Shown here: one piece after another, positions 1-10,700 of the stretch
Numbering within the stretch: the first letter of the stretch is position 1
Layout: every line of letters starts with the position of its first letter
DNA from: an uncultured Ruminiclostridium sp.
GTDB lineage: Bacteria > Bacillota > Clostridia > Oscillospirales > Ruminococcaceae
DNA: 64,000 nucleotides
Direction of reading: 5' to 3'
Assembly (NCBI GenBank): GCA_944386545.1
Contig: CALXBK010000005.1
Span: 1-64,000, forward strand
The notes under the pieces: model-generated
What the model was told of the DNA's origin: nothing
The model's database searches: none
The model's input: the letters and a program-made list of their open reading frames with translations, nothing else
Program-made: the position numbers and the translations under genes

Positions 1-240
1 GAAGCTAAGGGTGTCTTGCGTCCTCGTGCGGCGTACCGCCGCCGAACGGTAGAAATATATTAATGAGAATACGGCGAACCGCCGCAGACTATTCTCAGTA
101 CGTCGGATTTTAAAGAATTTCAGCCCTTAAAATCCACGCAAATACTTTGAAAAAATATTTGCTACGGTGTAAGGTCGGATATATCGTTGGCATTTAAGAA
201 GGATAAACATGATATAATTTTACTGCGGCAAATATCAACC
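1..240. repeat. Intergenic palindromic repeat block downstream of dnaA
   Basis: No gene is visible here. A nested stem-loop spans 64-97 (TGAGAAT paired with ATTCTCA around a CGGCG/CGCCG stem), and a second palindrome spans 105-135 (GGATTTTAA/TTAAAATCC). Positions 15-52 resemble the repeat half at 54930-54966 (CTTGCG-CCTCG-GCGGC-GCCGC-GAACGG). Positions 135-180 resemble 11566-11600 and 20370-20385. It appears to be a composite of dispersed short repeats found elsewhere in this window. dnaN, the usual gene after dnaA, is absent. Confidence 0.6.
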
Positions 241-285
241 TATTGTTGACAAATCTGATAAATGCCGCAGGTATGCCTTTAATCG

Positions 286-1686
286 TTACAGAGCGTTGTT
301 ACCCATGTTCTTTATCATGTCCTCTACCATTCCCTTAAAGGACGGATCCTTTTTAATGCTGGATTTCACCTTGCTGATAGCGTACACTATTGTGGAATGG
401 TCGCGGTTGCCGAACTCCTGTCCGATGTTGGAATAGGAAAGTCCCGTAACCTGGTTTACAACGTATATTGCAACCTGTCTTGCGGTGCTTATCTGGGAAG
501 AACGCTTTTGCGAGCGCATCTCCTCGGGGGTTACGCTGTAAAATTTGCCGACCTCTGATATAATCTTCTCAACCGTCACGGGAATAGGCTCATGATTTGA
601 CTGAATATCCCTCACTACCTGCTGTGCGGTGTTGAGCGTCGGAGTAGAGCCTGTAACCAAGGTCAGCGCGTTTATTTTGGTAATTGCGCCCTCAAGCTGT
701 CTTATGTTGGTCTTGAGCTTGTCCGCAAGAAAATCCACAATGCTGTCCGAAAGGTTAAGACCGTAAAGCTCCGCCTTTCTTTTTATTATGGCAATTCTTG
801 TTTCATATTCCGGCGGTGCAATATCCGCAAGAAGTCCCTGCTCAAAGCGGCTGATAAGTCTTTGCTCAATGCCGTTAAGCTCCTTGGGAGGACGGTCTGA
901 GGTAAAGATAATCTGCTTGTTCTGATTGTAAAGGCTGTTGAACGTGTGGAACAGCTCCTGCTGAGTTTCAACCTTGTTTGAGATAAACTGTATATCGTCT
1001 ATGAGAAGCAGGTCACAGCCCCTGTATCTCTCCTTAAACTCCTCGGTGTTGTTCTTTGTGCGGATTGCCGTTACAAAGTCCTCAGTAAAGTTGTCCGCCG
1101 TGGTGTATATTATCTTCATCTCGGGGTGAAGCTTTTCCATCTCAAACTTAACTGCAGACAAAAGGTGCGTTTTTCCAAGTCCCGGCTCGCTGTAAATGTA
1201 CAGAGGATTGTAACGTGTGCTGGGCTCCTGTACCACCGCCTTGCACGCCGCATACGCAAGCTTGTTGTTGTCGCCTACTATAAAGGTATCAAAGGTATGG
1301 CGGTAGTTGCTTGCAATCTCGCTGTTCTTCAGCTTTGTCTTGACAATGTCGTCGTCCTCAAGCTCTTCCTGTAATTCCGTGGGAGATGCCTCTATATAGT
1401 GGGTGTCGGCGGCTTCCTTCTTATCCTGCTGTACATCCTCCTTGCAGATTATTTCAATGATAACCTGAAAGCCTAATATGTCGCTGAAGCAGTCCTCAAT
1501 AATGTTCTTGAAGTTTGACAGCACCATCGTTCTTACAAAGTTGTTCTCAACGTACAAAATTGCCTTGTTATTATTCAATTTTACGGGTTTTATCGGCTCT
1601 ATCCACAGCTTCATGGCAGTAGATGTGAGAGTAAGCCTCTTTTTCATTTCATTGAATATTTCCTCAAAGGAGTTAAAAGAACTCAT
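286..1686 (-). CDS. dnaA: Chromosomal replication initiator protein DnaA
   Basis: DnaA binds DnaA boxes at oriC, oligomerises with ATP and melts the origin. Visible parts: an N-terminal domain I/II region (about 1-120), an AAA+ core with a Walker A-like SEPGLGKTH and Walker B LLLIDDIQF, the sensor region, and a C-terminal DNA-binding domain ending with the NRDHSTIVYA signature. At 466 aa it is a normal length. I chose the ATG at 1686 because GAGG sits about 6 bases upstream; an upstream in-frame ATG at 1698 overlaps that ribosome site. The first Gly of the P-loop is Ser (YSEPGLGKT instead of the usual YGGVGLGKT). dnaN does not follow; pyk lies upstream on the same strand. I found no convincing promoter in 1699-1933. 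Confidence 0.97.
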   Translation of the reverse strand: MSSFNSFEEIFNEMKKRLTLTSTAMKLWIEPIKPVKLNNNKAILYVENNFVRTMVLSNFKNIIEDCFSDILGFQVIIEIICKEDVQQDKKEAADTHYIEASPTELQEELEDDDIVKTKLKNSEIASNYRHTFDTFIVGDNNKLAYAACKAVVQEPSTRYNPLYIYSEPGLGKTHLLSAVKFEMEKLHPEMKIIYTTADNFTEDFVTAIRTKNNTEEFKERYRGCDLLLIDDIQFISNKVETQQELFHTFNSLYNQNKQIIFTSDRPPKELNGIEQRLISRFEQGLLADIAPPEYETRIAIIKRKAELYGLNLSDSIVDFLADKLKTNIRQLEGAITKINALTLVTGSTPTLNTAQQVVRDIQSNHEPIPVTVEKIISEVGKFYSVTPEEMRSQKRSSQISTARQVAIYVVNQVTGLSYSNIGQEFGNRDHSTIVYAISKVKSSIKKDPSFKGMVEDMIKNMGNNAL

Positions 1687-1925
1687 TTTTAACCTCATCC
1701 CTCTAAATTGAAATTAATAGTAAGCCGAAGTATCAGCTGAAATCGGAAATACACCGTGTAAATTCTCGTAATAATTGTCAAAGCGTATAGTAAAAATAAA
1801 GTAAAATTTTGAAAAAACAAGTAATTTTTTTTGAGAAATTATCAAAACGGATAGATAAAATTATAATACCATAAGTACGGCTAAAAGTCAAGTATGGTAT
1901 CAATATGAAAGACCTAAAAATCCCG

Positions 1926-1952
1926 ATAAAAAAGTGCGGAATGTTTCCGCAC
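1926..1952 (-). terminator. Rho-independent terminator of pyk
   Basis: On the minus strand GTGCGGAA and TTCCGCAC pair (1934-1941 with 1945-1952) around a 3-base loop, followed by a T-run (TTTTTTAT). It lies just after the pyk stop codon. Confidence 0.85.
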
Positions 1953-1966
1953 CTTTGTATTTAATA

Positions 1967-3727
1967 TCAATTATTTGATGAGCAAACAAGTCCCTTTTCC
2001 GCATCAAGGGTAACAGTAACGCCGCTTTTTACTATTGCGCTTGCGTTTTCCGCACCGTAAATTACGGGAATATCAAGCGACAGACCTACAACAGCCGCAT
2101 GGCAGTCCGGCTCGGGCTGTTCTACAACGATACCCGCCGCACTTTTCAGCACGGACATAATCTTGTTTGAGGTTTTGGGGATAACGAGAATTTCTCCCGA
2201 ATGGAACAGCTTTATAGCGTCCTCCTCGGTTTTGCACGCGCATACCGGAGCTGTTACCTTTTTATTTGTAACGCCCTTGCCTCTGACGAGTACGTCGCCG
2301 ACGATATGCACCTTCATCATATTGGTAGTACCCGAAATACCCAGCGGCAGTCCTGCGGTGATTACTATAAGGTCGCCGTCCTTAAGCAGTCCCTCCTCAA
2401 CTGAACGCTGTACCGCAAGATTGAACAGCGAATCGCTGTCGTTTACCTCCTCAAACTTTATCGGAGTAACGCCCCAGGAGAGATTGAGCTGTCTTTGTGC
2501 AACCTCGCTTGTGGTAGCGGCAATAATCGGGCAGGTCGGGCGGTACTTTGAAAGCGTCTTTGCGGTACGTCCTTCCTTTGTCACCGTCAGAATTGCGGTA
2601 GCGCCGAGGTCGATTGAAGTAGTTACCGTTGCGTGTGCGATAGCGTTTGTAACGTTGGGAGTACCCTCGCTCTCTCTCGCATAAAAGCGCTTGCGGTAAT
2701 CTATATCCTGCTCGGTCTTTATCGCGATTGCCTTCATTGTCCTTACCGCGTCAATCGGGAACGCACCTGCGGCGGTTTCTCCCGAAAGCATGATTGCGCT
2801 GGTGCCGTCGTAAATTGCGTTTGCAACGTCGGTGGTTTCAGCTCTTGTAGGGCGGGGATTTTTTATCATAGAATCCAGCATCTGGGTAGCGGTGATAACC
2901 TGCTTGCCGGCATTGTAGCCCTTGTGGATAAGCTCCTTTTGTATTCTCGGAATTTCAACAAACGGAATTTCAACGCCCATGTCGCCTCTTGCAACCATTA
3001 TGCCGTCCGAAACTCTGAGAATATCGTCAATGTTGTTTACGCCCTCCTGATTTTCAATCTTTGCAATTATTCTCATGTGCTTGCCGCCGTTTTCGTCAAG
3101 CAGCCTTCTTATCTGAATAATATCCTCGTCGCCGGTTACAAAGCTTGCCGCAACCATGTCAAAGCCGGTTTTGATACCGAAAAGAAGGTCACTTTTGTCC
3201 CTTTCGCTCATATACGGCATTGAGAGATGAATACCGGGGAAGTTACAGCTCTTGTTGGGCTTTAAAATGCCGCCGTGGATTACCCTGCACTTGATGTCGT
3301 CGCCGTTTTGGGTGCGGTCAATCTCGATAACCTTAAGCTCCAAAAGTCCGTCGTCTATAAGAATGGTAACGCCTGTTTCAATATCCGAGGCGAGCTTGTC
3401 ATAGGTGATGGCGGCTCTTTTTTCGTCGCCCTCAACGTCCTGCGTTGTAAGGATATATTCAGTACCGTTTTTAAGCTCAACGGGCTTGTTGTCCTTAAAG
3501 CTCTTTATACGCACCTCAGGTCCCTTTGTATCAAGTATCGTAGGGATAGGAAGTCTTAATTCCTTTCTTATTTTGTCTAACTGGTCATATCTTCTCTTGT
3601 GGTCCTCGTGCGTGCCGTGCGAAAAGTTGAAGCGCGCGCAGTCCATACCGCTTTTGATAAGCTCCCTTAAAACATTATCGTCGTCAGTTGCCGGACCTAA
3701 GGTACATACTATCTTTGTTTTCTTCAT
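1967..3727 (-). CDS. pyk: Pyruvate kinase with C-terminal PEP-utiliser domain
   Basis: Catalyses PEP + ADP to pyruvate + ATP, the last step of glycolysis, in the cytoplasm. At 586 aa it matches the Bacillus/Clostridia form that carries an extra C-terminal PEP-utiliser-like domain (about 480-586, core CHAAVVGLSLDIPVIYG). The start MKKTKIVCTLGPAT and the active-site signature IIAKIENQEGVNNIDDI are typical. MVARGDMGVEIP and ITATQMLDSM motifs are intact. GGAG lies about 8 bases before the ATG. It has its own promoter (3807-3836) and terminator (1926-1952), so it is probably monocistronic and separate from dnaA. Confidence 0.97.
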   Translation of the reverse strand: MKKTKIVCTLGPATDDDNVLRELIKSGMDCARFNFSHGTHEDHKRRYDQLDKIRKELRLPIPTILDTKGPEVRIKSFKDNKPVELKNGTEYILTTQDVEGDEKRAAITYDKLASDIETGVTILIDDGLLELKVIEIDRTQNGDDIKCRVIHGGILKPNKSCNFPGIHLSMPYMSERDKSDLLFGIKTGFDMVAASFVTGDEDIIQIRRLLDENGGKHMRIIAKIENQEGVNNIDDILRVSDGIMVARGDMGVEIPFVEIPRIQKELIHKGYNAGKQVITATQMLDSMIKNPRPTRAETTDVANAIYDGTSAIMLSGETAAGAFPIDAVRTMKAIAIKTEQDIDYRKRFYARESEGTPNVTNAIAHATVTTSIDLGATAILTVTKEGRTAKTLSKYRPTCPIIAATTSEVAQRQLNLSWGVTPIKFEEVNDSDSLFNLAVQRSVEEGLLKDGDLIVITAGLPLGISGTTNMMKVHIVGDVLVRGKGVTNKKVTAPVCACKTEEDAIKLFHSGEILVIPKTSNKIMSVLKSAAGIVVEQPEPDCHAAVVGLSLDIPVIYGAENASAIVKSGVTVTLDAEKGLVCSSNN

Positions 3728-3806
3728 TTTGTGACTCCTTCGGCGTTTTATTCCTGTTTTCCGACGTGCCTCCTTGCTGTGCGCCGAAAAAACGCTCTAC
3801 AAAATT

Positions 3807-3836
3807 AGTATAGCACTTTTATGCTGTTATTGTCAA
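3807..3836 (-). promoter_or_regulatory. SigmaA-type promoter of pyk
   Basis: On the minus strand TTGACA (3831-3836) is separated by 18 bases from TATACT (3807-3812), about 80 bases upstream of the pyk ATG. Confidence 0.8.
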
Positions 3837-3899
3837 ATGTATCACTGAAATTTTACATGAAATTTACACAACCTTTTTTACTGTTTTTTCAATGCTTAA

Positions 3900-4345
3900 T
3901 AATTTGCCTTAATAAAGGCGGTTTTTCACATTTTCAACGGAGTTTTCAACAGAAAAACACGGATTTTTATAAAAAAACGGTTGAAAAATATAAAAAACTT
4001 ATAGTTATCAACATTTTCAACGTTAATTCCTGTTGAAAGTTTAAGTAAATTAGTTTTATACGAGGTGTAAAGTTAATTAGACTTCCTTATATTTACAATA
4101 TACTCTCCGCATATTACAATTTTTAAATTTCGGACAGGATTTTATACTCACAGTTTTAAGTTTTCCCCAAAAAAATTTGCGGAAATAATTTTTTACACAT
4201 TTTTTTAGAAACAGTTTAAAATCCGATTTTTGATTTTAATAAGGTTTTTTAACATTTTCAACGGAGTTTTCAACCGATTTTGTAAGAAAAAATTAAAAAT
4301 TAGGGGGTTTTTCATTAGTTTTTCACATTTCTCTGTTGAAAACCT
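3900..4345. other. Candidate replication origin with clustered DnaA-box-like 9-mers
   Basis: This AT-rich gap between divergent transcription units (pyk leftward, the 4434 gene rightward) holds about nine 9-mers of the type TTTTCAACR/TTATCAACA or their complements: 3931, 3943, 3979(c), 4005 (TTATCAACA, one mismatch from the consensus DnaA box TTATCCACA), 4014, 4031(c), 4255, 4267 and 4334(c). A 23-base direct repeat (ACATTTTCAACGG... ) occurs exactly at 3928-3950 and 4252-4274. The location beside dnaA and the divergent genes fit oriC. No perfect TTATCCACA is present, so the call is inference. Confidence 0.55.
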
Positions 4346-4363
4346 CTATCCGCAGAGTATAAA
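4336..4363 (+). promoter_or_regulatory. Possible promoter for the 4434/cgs-like operon
   Basis: TTGAAA (4336-4341), 16-base spacer, TATAAA (4358-4363), about 70 bases upstream of the first ATG. The -35 overlaps one DnaA-box-like 9-mer. Confidence 0.5.
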
Positions 4364-4433
4364 AAACTAATAATTCCCAATAATACAATTTGTAAAATTT
4401 ACTTTAGCAGTTGAAAGGAAGCGGATAGATAAT

Positions 4434-4694
4434 ATGGTAAAGGCTGTAAACAAACTGATACTTGAAATCAACAACACGGAAAACGAGTATTTTGAGCGGG
4501 CCGTGTTCTATATCCGTCCCGAAATGGCGGCGAGGGGAAATCTCAGAGAGAAAGCACGGGAATATCTCAGCGAGGTGGCAGGTGATTTCGGCATAAAAAA
4601 GCAGAAAAAGCGGATAATACCGACTGTACTGACCATTATTATAACCGCTGTGCTGTCTGCCGGGGCAGGAGTGCTGATAATCGTACTGCTTTAG
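4434..4694 (+). CDS. Small C-terminally anchored membrane protein, unknown function
   Basis: I do not recognise this 86-aa protein. It has a soluble, charged N-terminal half (about 1-58, including IRPEMAARGNLREKAREYL) followed by a KKQKKR stretch and a single C-terminal hydrophobic segment (about 62-86, rich in I, V, L, A, G). The basic residues before the segment predict a cytoplasmic N-terminus with a tail anchor. An AAAGGA ribosome site lies about 14 bases upstream, which is a long spacing. It is 28 bases upstream of the giant glucan synthase-like gene and very likely co-transcribed, so a role in placing or regulating that membrane enzyme is plausible but is inference. Confidence 0.75.
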   Translation: MVKAVNKLILEINNTENEYFERAVFYIRPEMAARGNLREKAREYLSEVAGDFGIKKQKKRIIPTVLTIIITAVLSAGAGVLIIVLL

Positions 4695-4722
4695 CTGTTT
4701 GCGGCAGATTTAAGGAGAGTAT

Positions 4723-7700
4723 ATGGACAATAAAAAAACCGAGGTAATACAGCTTAATAAACTGGCGCGGCAGTTAAGGCGGCAGAGTATAACGGTGCTC
4801 GGCTGTTGCAGAAAATACTGCGGAGGGTATCTCCCCTTTCTTAAAAGAAATTCAAAAAGCCTTATATATACCCTTGACAATCCTCATCTGACGGTAAGCT
4901 GTGAGAAAAATGGCGGCAGATATACGCCGGTTACTGCCCAAGCGGCTTTTTGCGACAGCGACGATGAAATGATAACACGCCTTGAAGCGCTGTCAGCAGG
5001 CACGGATTTTTTATACGCCGATATTGAGCTTATATCCGAGCTGTATCTGTGCGAGGTTTTCGGAAGATTATACGATGCGGGGCTTGCGGGAGATGAAGCG
5101 GAGTTTTTAAAGCTGTGCGGAGCATTTTCTTACCCGAAATCCTTTCCCGATGATTTAAACGCGCGCTTTGAGCCTATCACGCGCATTTTTGCGGAAAATG
5201 AAAGCTATGAAAGGCTGTGCGACGCTTCAAAGAGGGACTGCCGCAAAATGGCGGCAATGGTGAGCTGTACCGCAAATATCTCCGCACAGAGATTATGCCT
5301 TGCGTACCTTACCGCATGGGAAAAGGGCAAAGAGCTGTACAAATCCGTAAGAGAGGACTATGACAGGGTTTTTCCCGCGCCGAATGTAAAAAAATACGCC
5401 GCTTTTATAATTCTTGCGGCGCTTTTTATAGCCGTACTTTTGTCGGTGATCTTTAAGAACGCATTTTTCATTTTGCTTGGCTTCCCGCTTTACAGGGCGG
5501 TAAAATTCTATACCGACAGAGCTTTGTGCAAAGCGTATTCAAGGCTGTATATCGCGCCTGCAAGGTATGAGCTTTTCGGAAAAATACCGCCTGAAAGTCC
5601 TACCCTTTGCGTAATTTCGGCACTTCTGACCAGCGAAGCCGATGTAGGCAGGCTTATAAAAAACGCAGAGGAGCTTTTAAATCTCAACCGCACGCAAAAC
5701 CTTGAGGTGTGCCTGCTGTGCGACCTAAAGCAAAGTGTAAGAAAAACCGACAGCGCCGATAAAGCGATAATCAGCGCCTGCCGCGACTATGCCAAAAATC
5801 CCTGCCGTAATATATATATAGTACTGCGAGAACGGCAGTATAACGAAAAGCAGGGCTGTTATATGGGATATGAGCGCAAGCGCGGAGCAATAGAACAGCT
5901 TGCAGGGCATTTTTACGGCAGTACGGCGATAAAGGGCAAGATATACGGCAATTTGACGATTACAATGCCGAGATATTTTCTTGTGCTGGATTATGATACC
6001 AAAACGGGGATAGACGACGCCTCAGCTCTTGTATCCGTTGCAATGGCAAATGAGCCGGTTATCAAGGACGGTAGGGTGCAAAGCGGATACGGCATAATAA
6101 CGCCCTTAATGCTTCCCTCTCTTGATTCTTGCAGGAAAAGCGGCTTTGCGGGGATAATGGGGGGCGAGGGCGGCTCTGACTTTTCCGCCTACGGGAGAAT
6201 GTATGACTTTTACCATTCGGTATTTTCCGAGGGGACGTTCTGCGGCAAGGGACTTATTGACGCAAGGGCGTTTTACGATTGCATTTCTCTGCCCGAAAAC
6301 AGGGTGCTTTCCCACGATATTCTTGAGGGAAATATCCTGCGGTGTACAGCCGCCGATACGGTGTTCTGCGAGAGCTTTCCGAAGGACAGTGCGGCGTACT
6401 TTTCACGGCTTACCCGCTGGCAAAGGGGCGATATACAGAATATCCCCTTTATTTTTTCAAAAAAATTGCCTCAGACGCCGCTCGGTAAATTCAAGCTGTT
6501 TGATTTATGCGTAAATGCGGTATGCCCGATTTTCGTCTTTTTATCCTTGCTTTGCGGCAGTCCGCTTTTAAGCCTGCTTGCGGTAATGCTCACCGTAATG
6601 CCGTTTTTAATCCCGACAGGGCGGCAAAGAAGATTTTTAAGCGGCGGCAGTCTTGCTTCAAAGCGGCTTTCAAGAGCCACGGCGGAGCTTCTGCTCATTC
6701 CCAAATATGCCGCAGACAGCCTTTACGCCTTAACTATAAGCGTTTTTCGCATGATAAGGGGACGGCGGCTTCTCACCTGGGTGACGGCATTTGAAAAGCA
6801 AAAGGGCGAGGGAACAGCAAGAACTGTCAGGGAATTTATTATCCCCTGCCTTCTTTGCCTTGCGGTGATTGCATTAAGCGTACCCGAAAATTTCATTGCC
6901 ATTGTGACGGCGCTGCTGTGTATTTGCGCCCTGCCTGTCTTTATCCTGCTTGACAAGCCTGCCGAAAAAAAGCTAACCGAGCTTACAGACAGGGCAAAGT
7001 CCGAGCTTACAGGCGTTGTAAAAACCGAGCTTGAATTTTTTCTCACCTTTTGCAACGAGGAAAATAACTACCTGCCGCCCGACAACGTACAGCTTTATCC
7101 CGTGTATAAAACGGCGCACCGTACCTCTCCGACAAATATCGGTATGTGCATACTAAGCCTTTACTGCGGGTATATGCTGAAATTGATTTCCTTAAGTGAG
7201 CTTGAAAAGAGGCTCTCCCGTCTGCTTGACAGCTTAGACAGGCTTGAAAAATACGAGGGACATCTTTACAACTGGTATGATACCAGAAATCTTATGCCGC
7301 TTGACGGCTTTGTATCGAGCGTTGACAGCGGAAATTTTCTGTGCTGTATAACTGCGGTCCGGCAGGCATTAAGAGGAATAAGCGACGGTACGGCGTCACG
7401 GCTGTCACAGCTTATCAAAAACGCAGATATGGGGCTGTTCTATGACAGGCGTAAGGGACTGCTCAATATCGGCATAAACGCAAAAAGCGGCAAAAAAACG
7501 CAGAACCTTTACGATATGCTGATGAGCGAGGCGAGAATGGCGAGCTTTTACGCCGTGGCAAGAGGACAGGTGCCGCCCTCTCATTATAAGTCGCTCAGCC
7601 GAGTAACGGGCAGAAACGGCAGATACTGCGGCTGTCTGTCCTGGAGCGGCACGGTGTTTGAATATTTTATGCCCGCACTTCTTATTCCCTCGCTTGACGG

Positions 7701-10700
7701 CGGGCTTGTAAAGGAAAATTTAGATTACTGCGTGCATTGTCAGAAAAGTGCGGCGGCAGGCTTTATGTACGGTATAAGCGAAAGCGGATATTACTCCTTT
7801 GACAGCGGGCTTAACTATCAGTATAAGGCGTTCGGCGCAAGGGGGGCGGCGCTCCGTCCCGATTATCGCTTTGAGCCTGTGTATTCGCCCTATTCCGCAT
7901 TTTTAATGCTGTGCTGTGAGCCGATAGAAAGCTATAACCTGCTGTGCCGTTACAGGCAGGAGGGATATTACGACAGCAGGTACGGCTATTATGAAGCGGT
8001 GGATTTAACCCCCTGCCGCACCGAGAAAAACGGCGCTGTAAAGAGCTTTATGGCTCACCATAAGGGCATGAGCATAGCGGCGGCTTATAATGCCGTCAGC
8101 GGCAATGCTCTCATCGACTGCTTTATGAGCGACGGGGATATGAAAAGAGGTTATATGATGACACAGGAAAGAATAACTGCGGGTGCTCCGCTGTTTAAAA
8201 ACGGTAAAAGCGAGATACCGAGATTAAGCCGTGAGGAGGGTGCGGAATATCCCGACAATGCTCCCCTGCTTTTAAACAACGGCAGAATGACGCTGTGCGC
8301 CATGAAAAGTCCCGACAAAAAAAGCGGGATAGCCGAGCTTTTATGGAATAAGCGCAGGGTGTTCTATCCGTCGGTGTTCGGTCAGCATACGTCGCACAGC
8401 CCCTTTTACGGTTTCAGCGCAAGGCTGTTTGACGGAGAGCTGTGCTATGATATACGAAGCGGCGAATTTATGTCGGGCAAGGCGGCAAAATGGCAGGGAA
8501 AATTTCGAGAGCTTGAAATAAGCGAAACGCTGTCGCTGTGTGATAACCTGCCGACAGCGCAGTTTAAATACCGCATTGTGAACAATTCCTCGGTGCAAAG
8601 AAGCCTGTCGCTTGCAATCTATATGCGTCCCGTGCTGGCTCATGAAAAGGCGGCGACGGCGCACCCTGCATTTTCCGAGCTGTTTTTAAGCTGCAGCAAG
8701 GACGAAAAAAGCGGCGTTATCACCGTAAAGCGCACCGACCGTGAAACCATGGCAAGCACTTGCATGGCGATATATCCCGACAGCGGATATTACGTCAGCT
8801 TTGACCGCGAAACGGTGGATATAACAAAGCCGATTTTCGGGGATAATTTAATGTGCGTGCCTGCGCCCTGCGTTTATATTACCCTGCCGTTTGTATTAAA
8901 GGCGGGAGAAGCGCGGGAGATAACGCTGTCGCTGTGCTGTACCGCAAACGAGCAGGCGGCAATATCCGCAGTGAGGGCAAGACCTCTTAAAAGCAGATAT
9001 GAGTACAGCGCAAGTGCGGCGCATATCCTGGCGTGCCGAATGCTGCCGCACATACTGCTTAAATACAGGAACAAAACGCCGAAAAATACGCCAAAGGGAG
9101 ATTTTTCACAGCTTTACAAATACGGCATGGATACCGCAAGGCAGACGGTTATGTTTTACTGCGAGAGGGCAAGCGACGCACTGTATACGGTTTTAAAGGC
9201 GGCAAGGGAGCTTATCTTTGCGGGCTTTGAGATAAACCTTGTGCTTGTCTGCACCTCGGACAAGGGTAGGTGCGGCGAGATAGAGCAGAACGTCAGCCGT
9301 GTGTTTGCGGAGGGCGGAAATGTTTTCACGCTGTCAGCGTCAGAGCTGTCGCAGGACGAAACGGCTTGCCTTGAGTACCTGTCGGTGTATACCGCAAATG
9401 CAAGCGAGCTTGATGTAAGGGAAAATGCCGCACCGCTGTATCCACTGAAAACGGTAAAGCCCCTGCCTAAGCCCCGGTCAGGCGAAAACGGCTTTACCGC
9501 AGAGGGCTTTGCAATATCCGAAAAGCCGCCCGCGCGCTGGAGTAAGGTGCTTGCCAATCCCGTGTTCGGTATGCTGGCGCATTATGATTCGCTCGGCTTT
9601 TGCTGGGCAGGCAACAGTGCGCTTAATACTCTGAACCCGTGGGATAACGATATAACGGGCAGAAACTGCTCAATGTCCGTTTATTTAAAGGAAAAGGACA
9701 GCTATGTCGATTTGCTTGCCTGCTGTCAGACGCTGTTTTGCCATTCGAGCGTAAGCTATAAGGCGAAAACTGAGCATTGCACATGTACGGTGAGCGCAGC
9801 AGTACCGCAAAGAGGCGCGGCGGCGATAATCCGTGTGACGGTGAAAAACGATACGTCGGCGCGCAGAGAGTTTACGCCCGTGCTTAGCTGTCTTTTAAGC
9901 GGGATAAACGTCACGGAAATGAGCGACGGAGTGCTTTGCTCAAGGCGGCTGTCGCAAAATGAGTTTTCGGGATATTTCTGCCTTGAAGCAGTCGGTAACA
10001 GAGTATTCTACGGCAGTAAAAGCGAGGAGATAAAATCGGGACGCTTTGCGGTAAGCCCTGACGGTGACAGCCTTGCGGGCGGGTGCACCCTGGATATACC
10101 CGCAAAGTCAGAGCAAAGCACGGTGTTTATCCTCTCCTACTGCTCAAGGTACGCCGATAAGGGCGCACTTAGCAGACTGATAAAGGAGAAGAATCCGTTA
10201 CTGCTCAAAGGCGAAAAAATGCGCCGGCTGAAGCTGTCCTGCCCCGACGGCGCTTTATGCGAGCTTTTTAACAACTATCTGCCCGAGCAGATAATAAAGG
10301 GGCGTATATACGCACGGACGGGATTTTATCAGAACGGCGGCGCTTACGGCTTTCGCGACCAGCTCCAGGACGGTATGGCGGCGGCGTATCTTGCCCCTGC
10401 GATACTCGCAAGGCTGATATACAGAGCCTGCGCCTGTCAGTTTGAGCAGGGCGACGTACTGCACTGGCACCACCGAACCGAAAAGGGGCGCATGGGAGTG
10501 AGAACTGCGTGCAGCGACGATATGCTGTGGCTGCCGCTTGCCGCCTGCCGCTATTATGAAATGACGGGCGACAGGGAGCTGTTTAAAAAGGGCGTGCGCT
10601 GCTGTACCGCCCCTCCTTACAACGGCACGGATATATACGGCAAGGTAGGAGAGGGCAAAAAAATAACCGTAGCGGAGCATTGTATGCTTGCGGCAAATTA

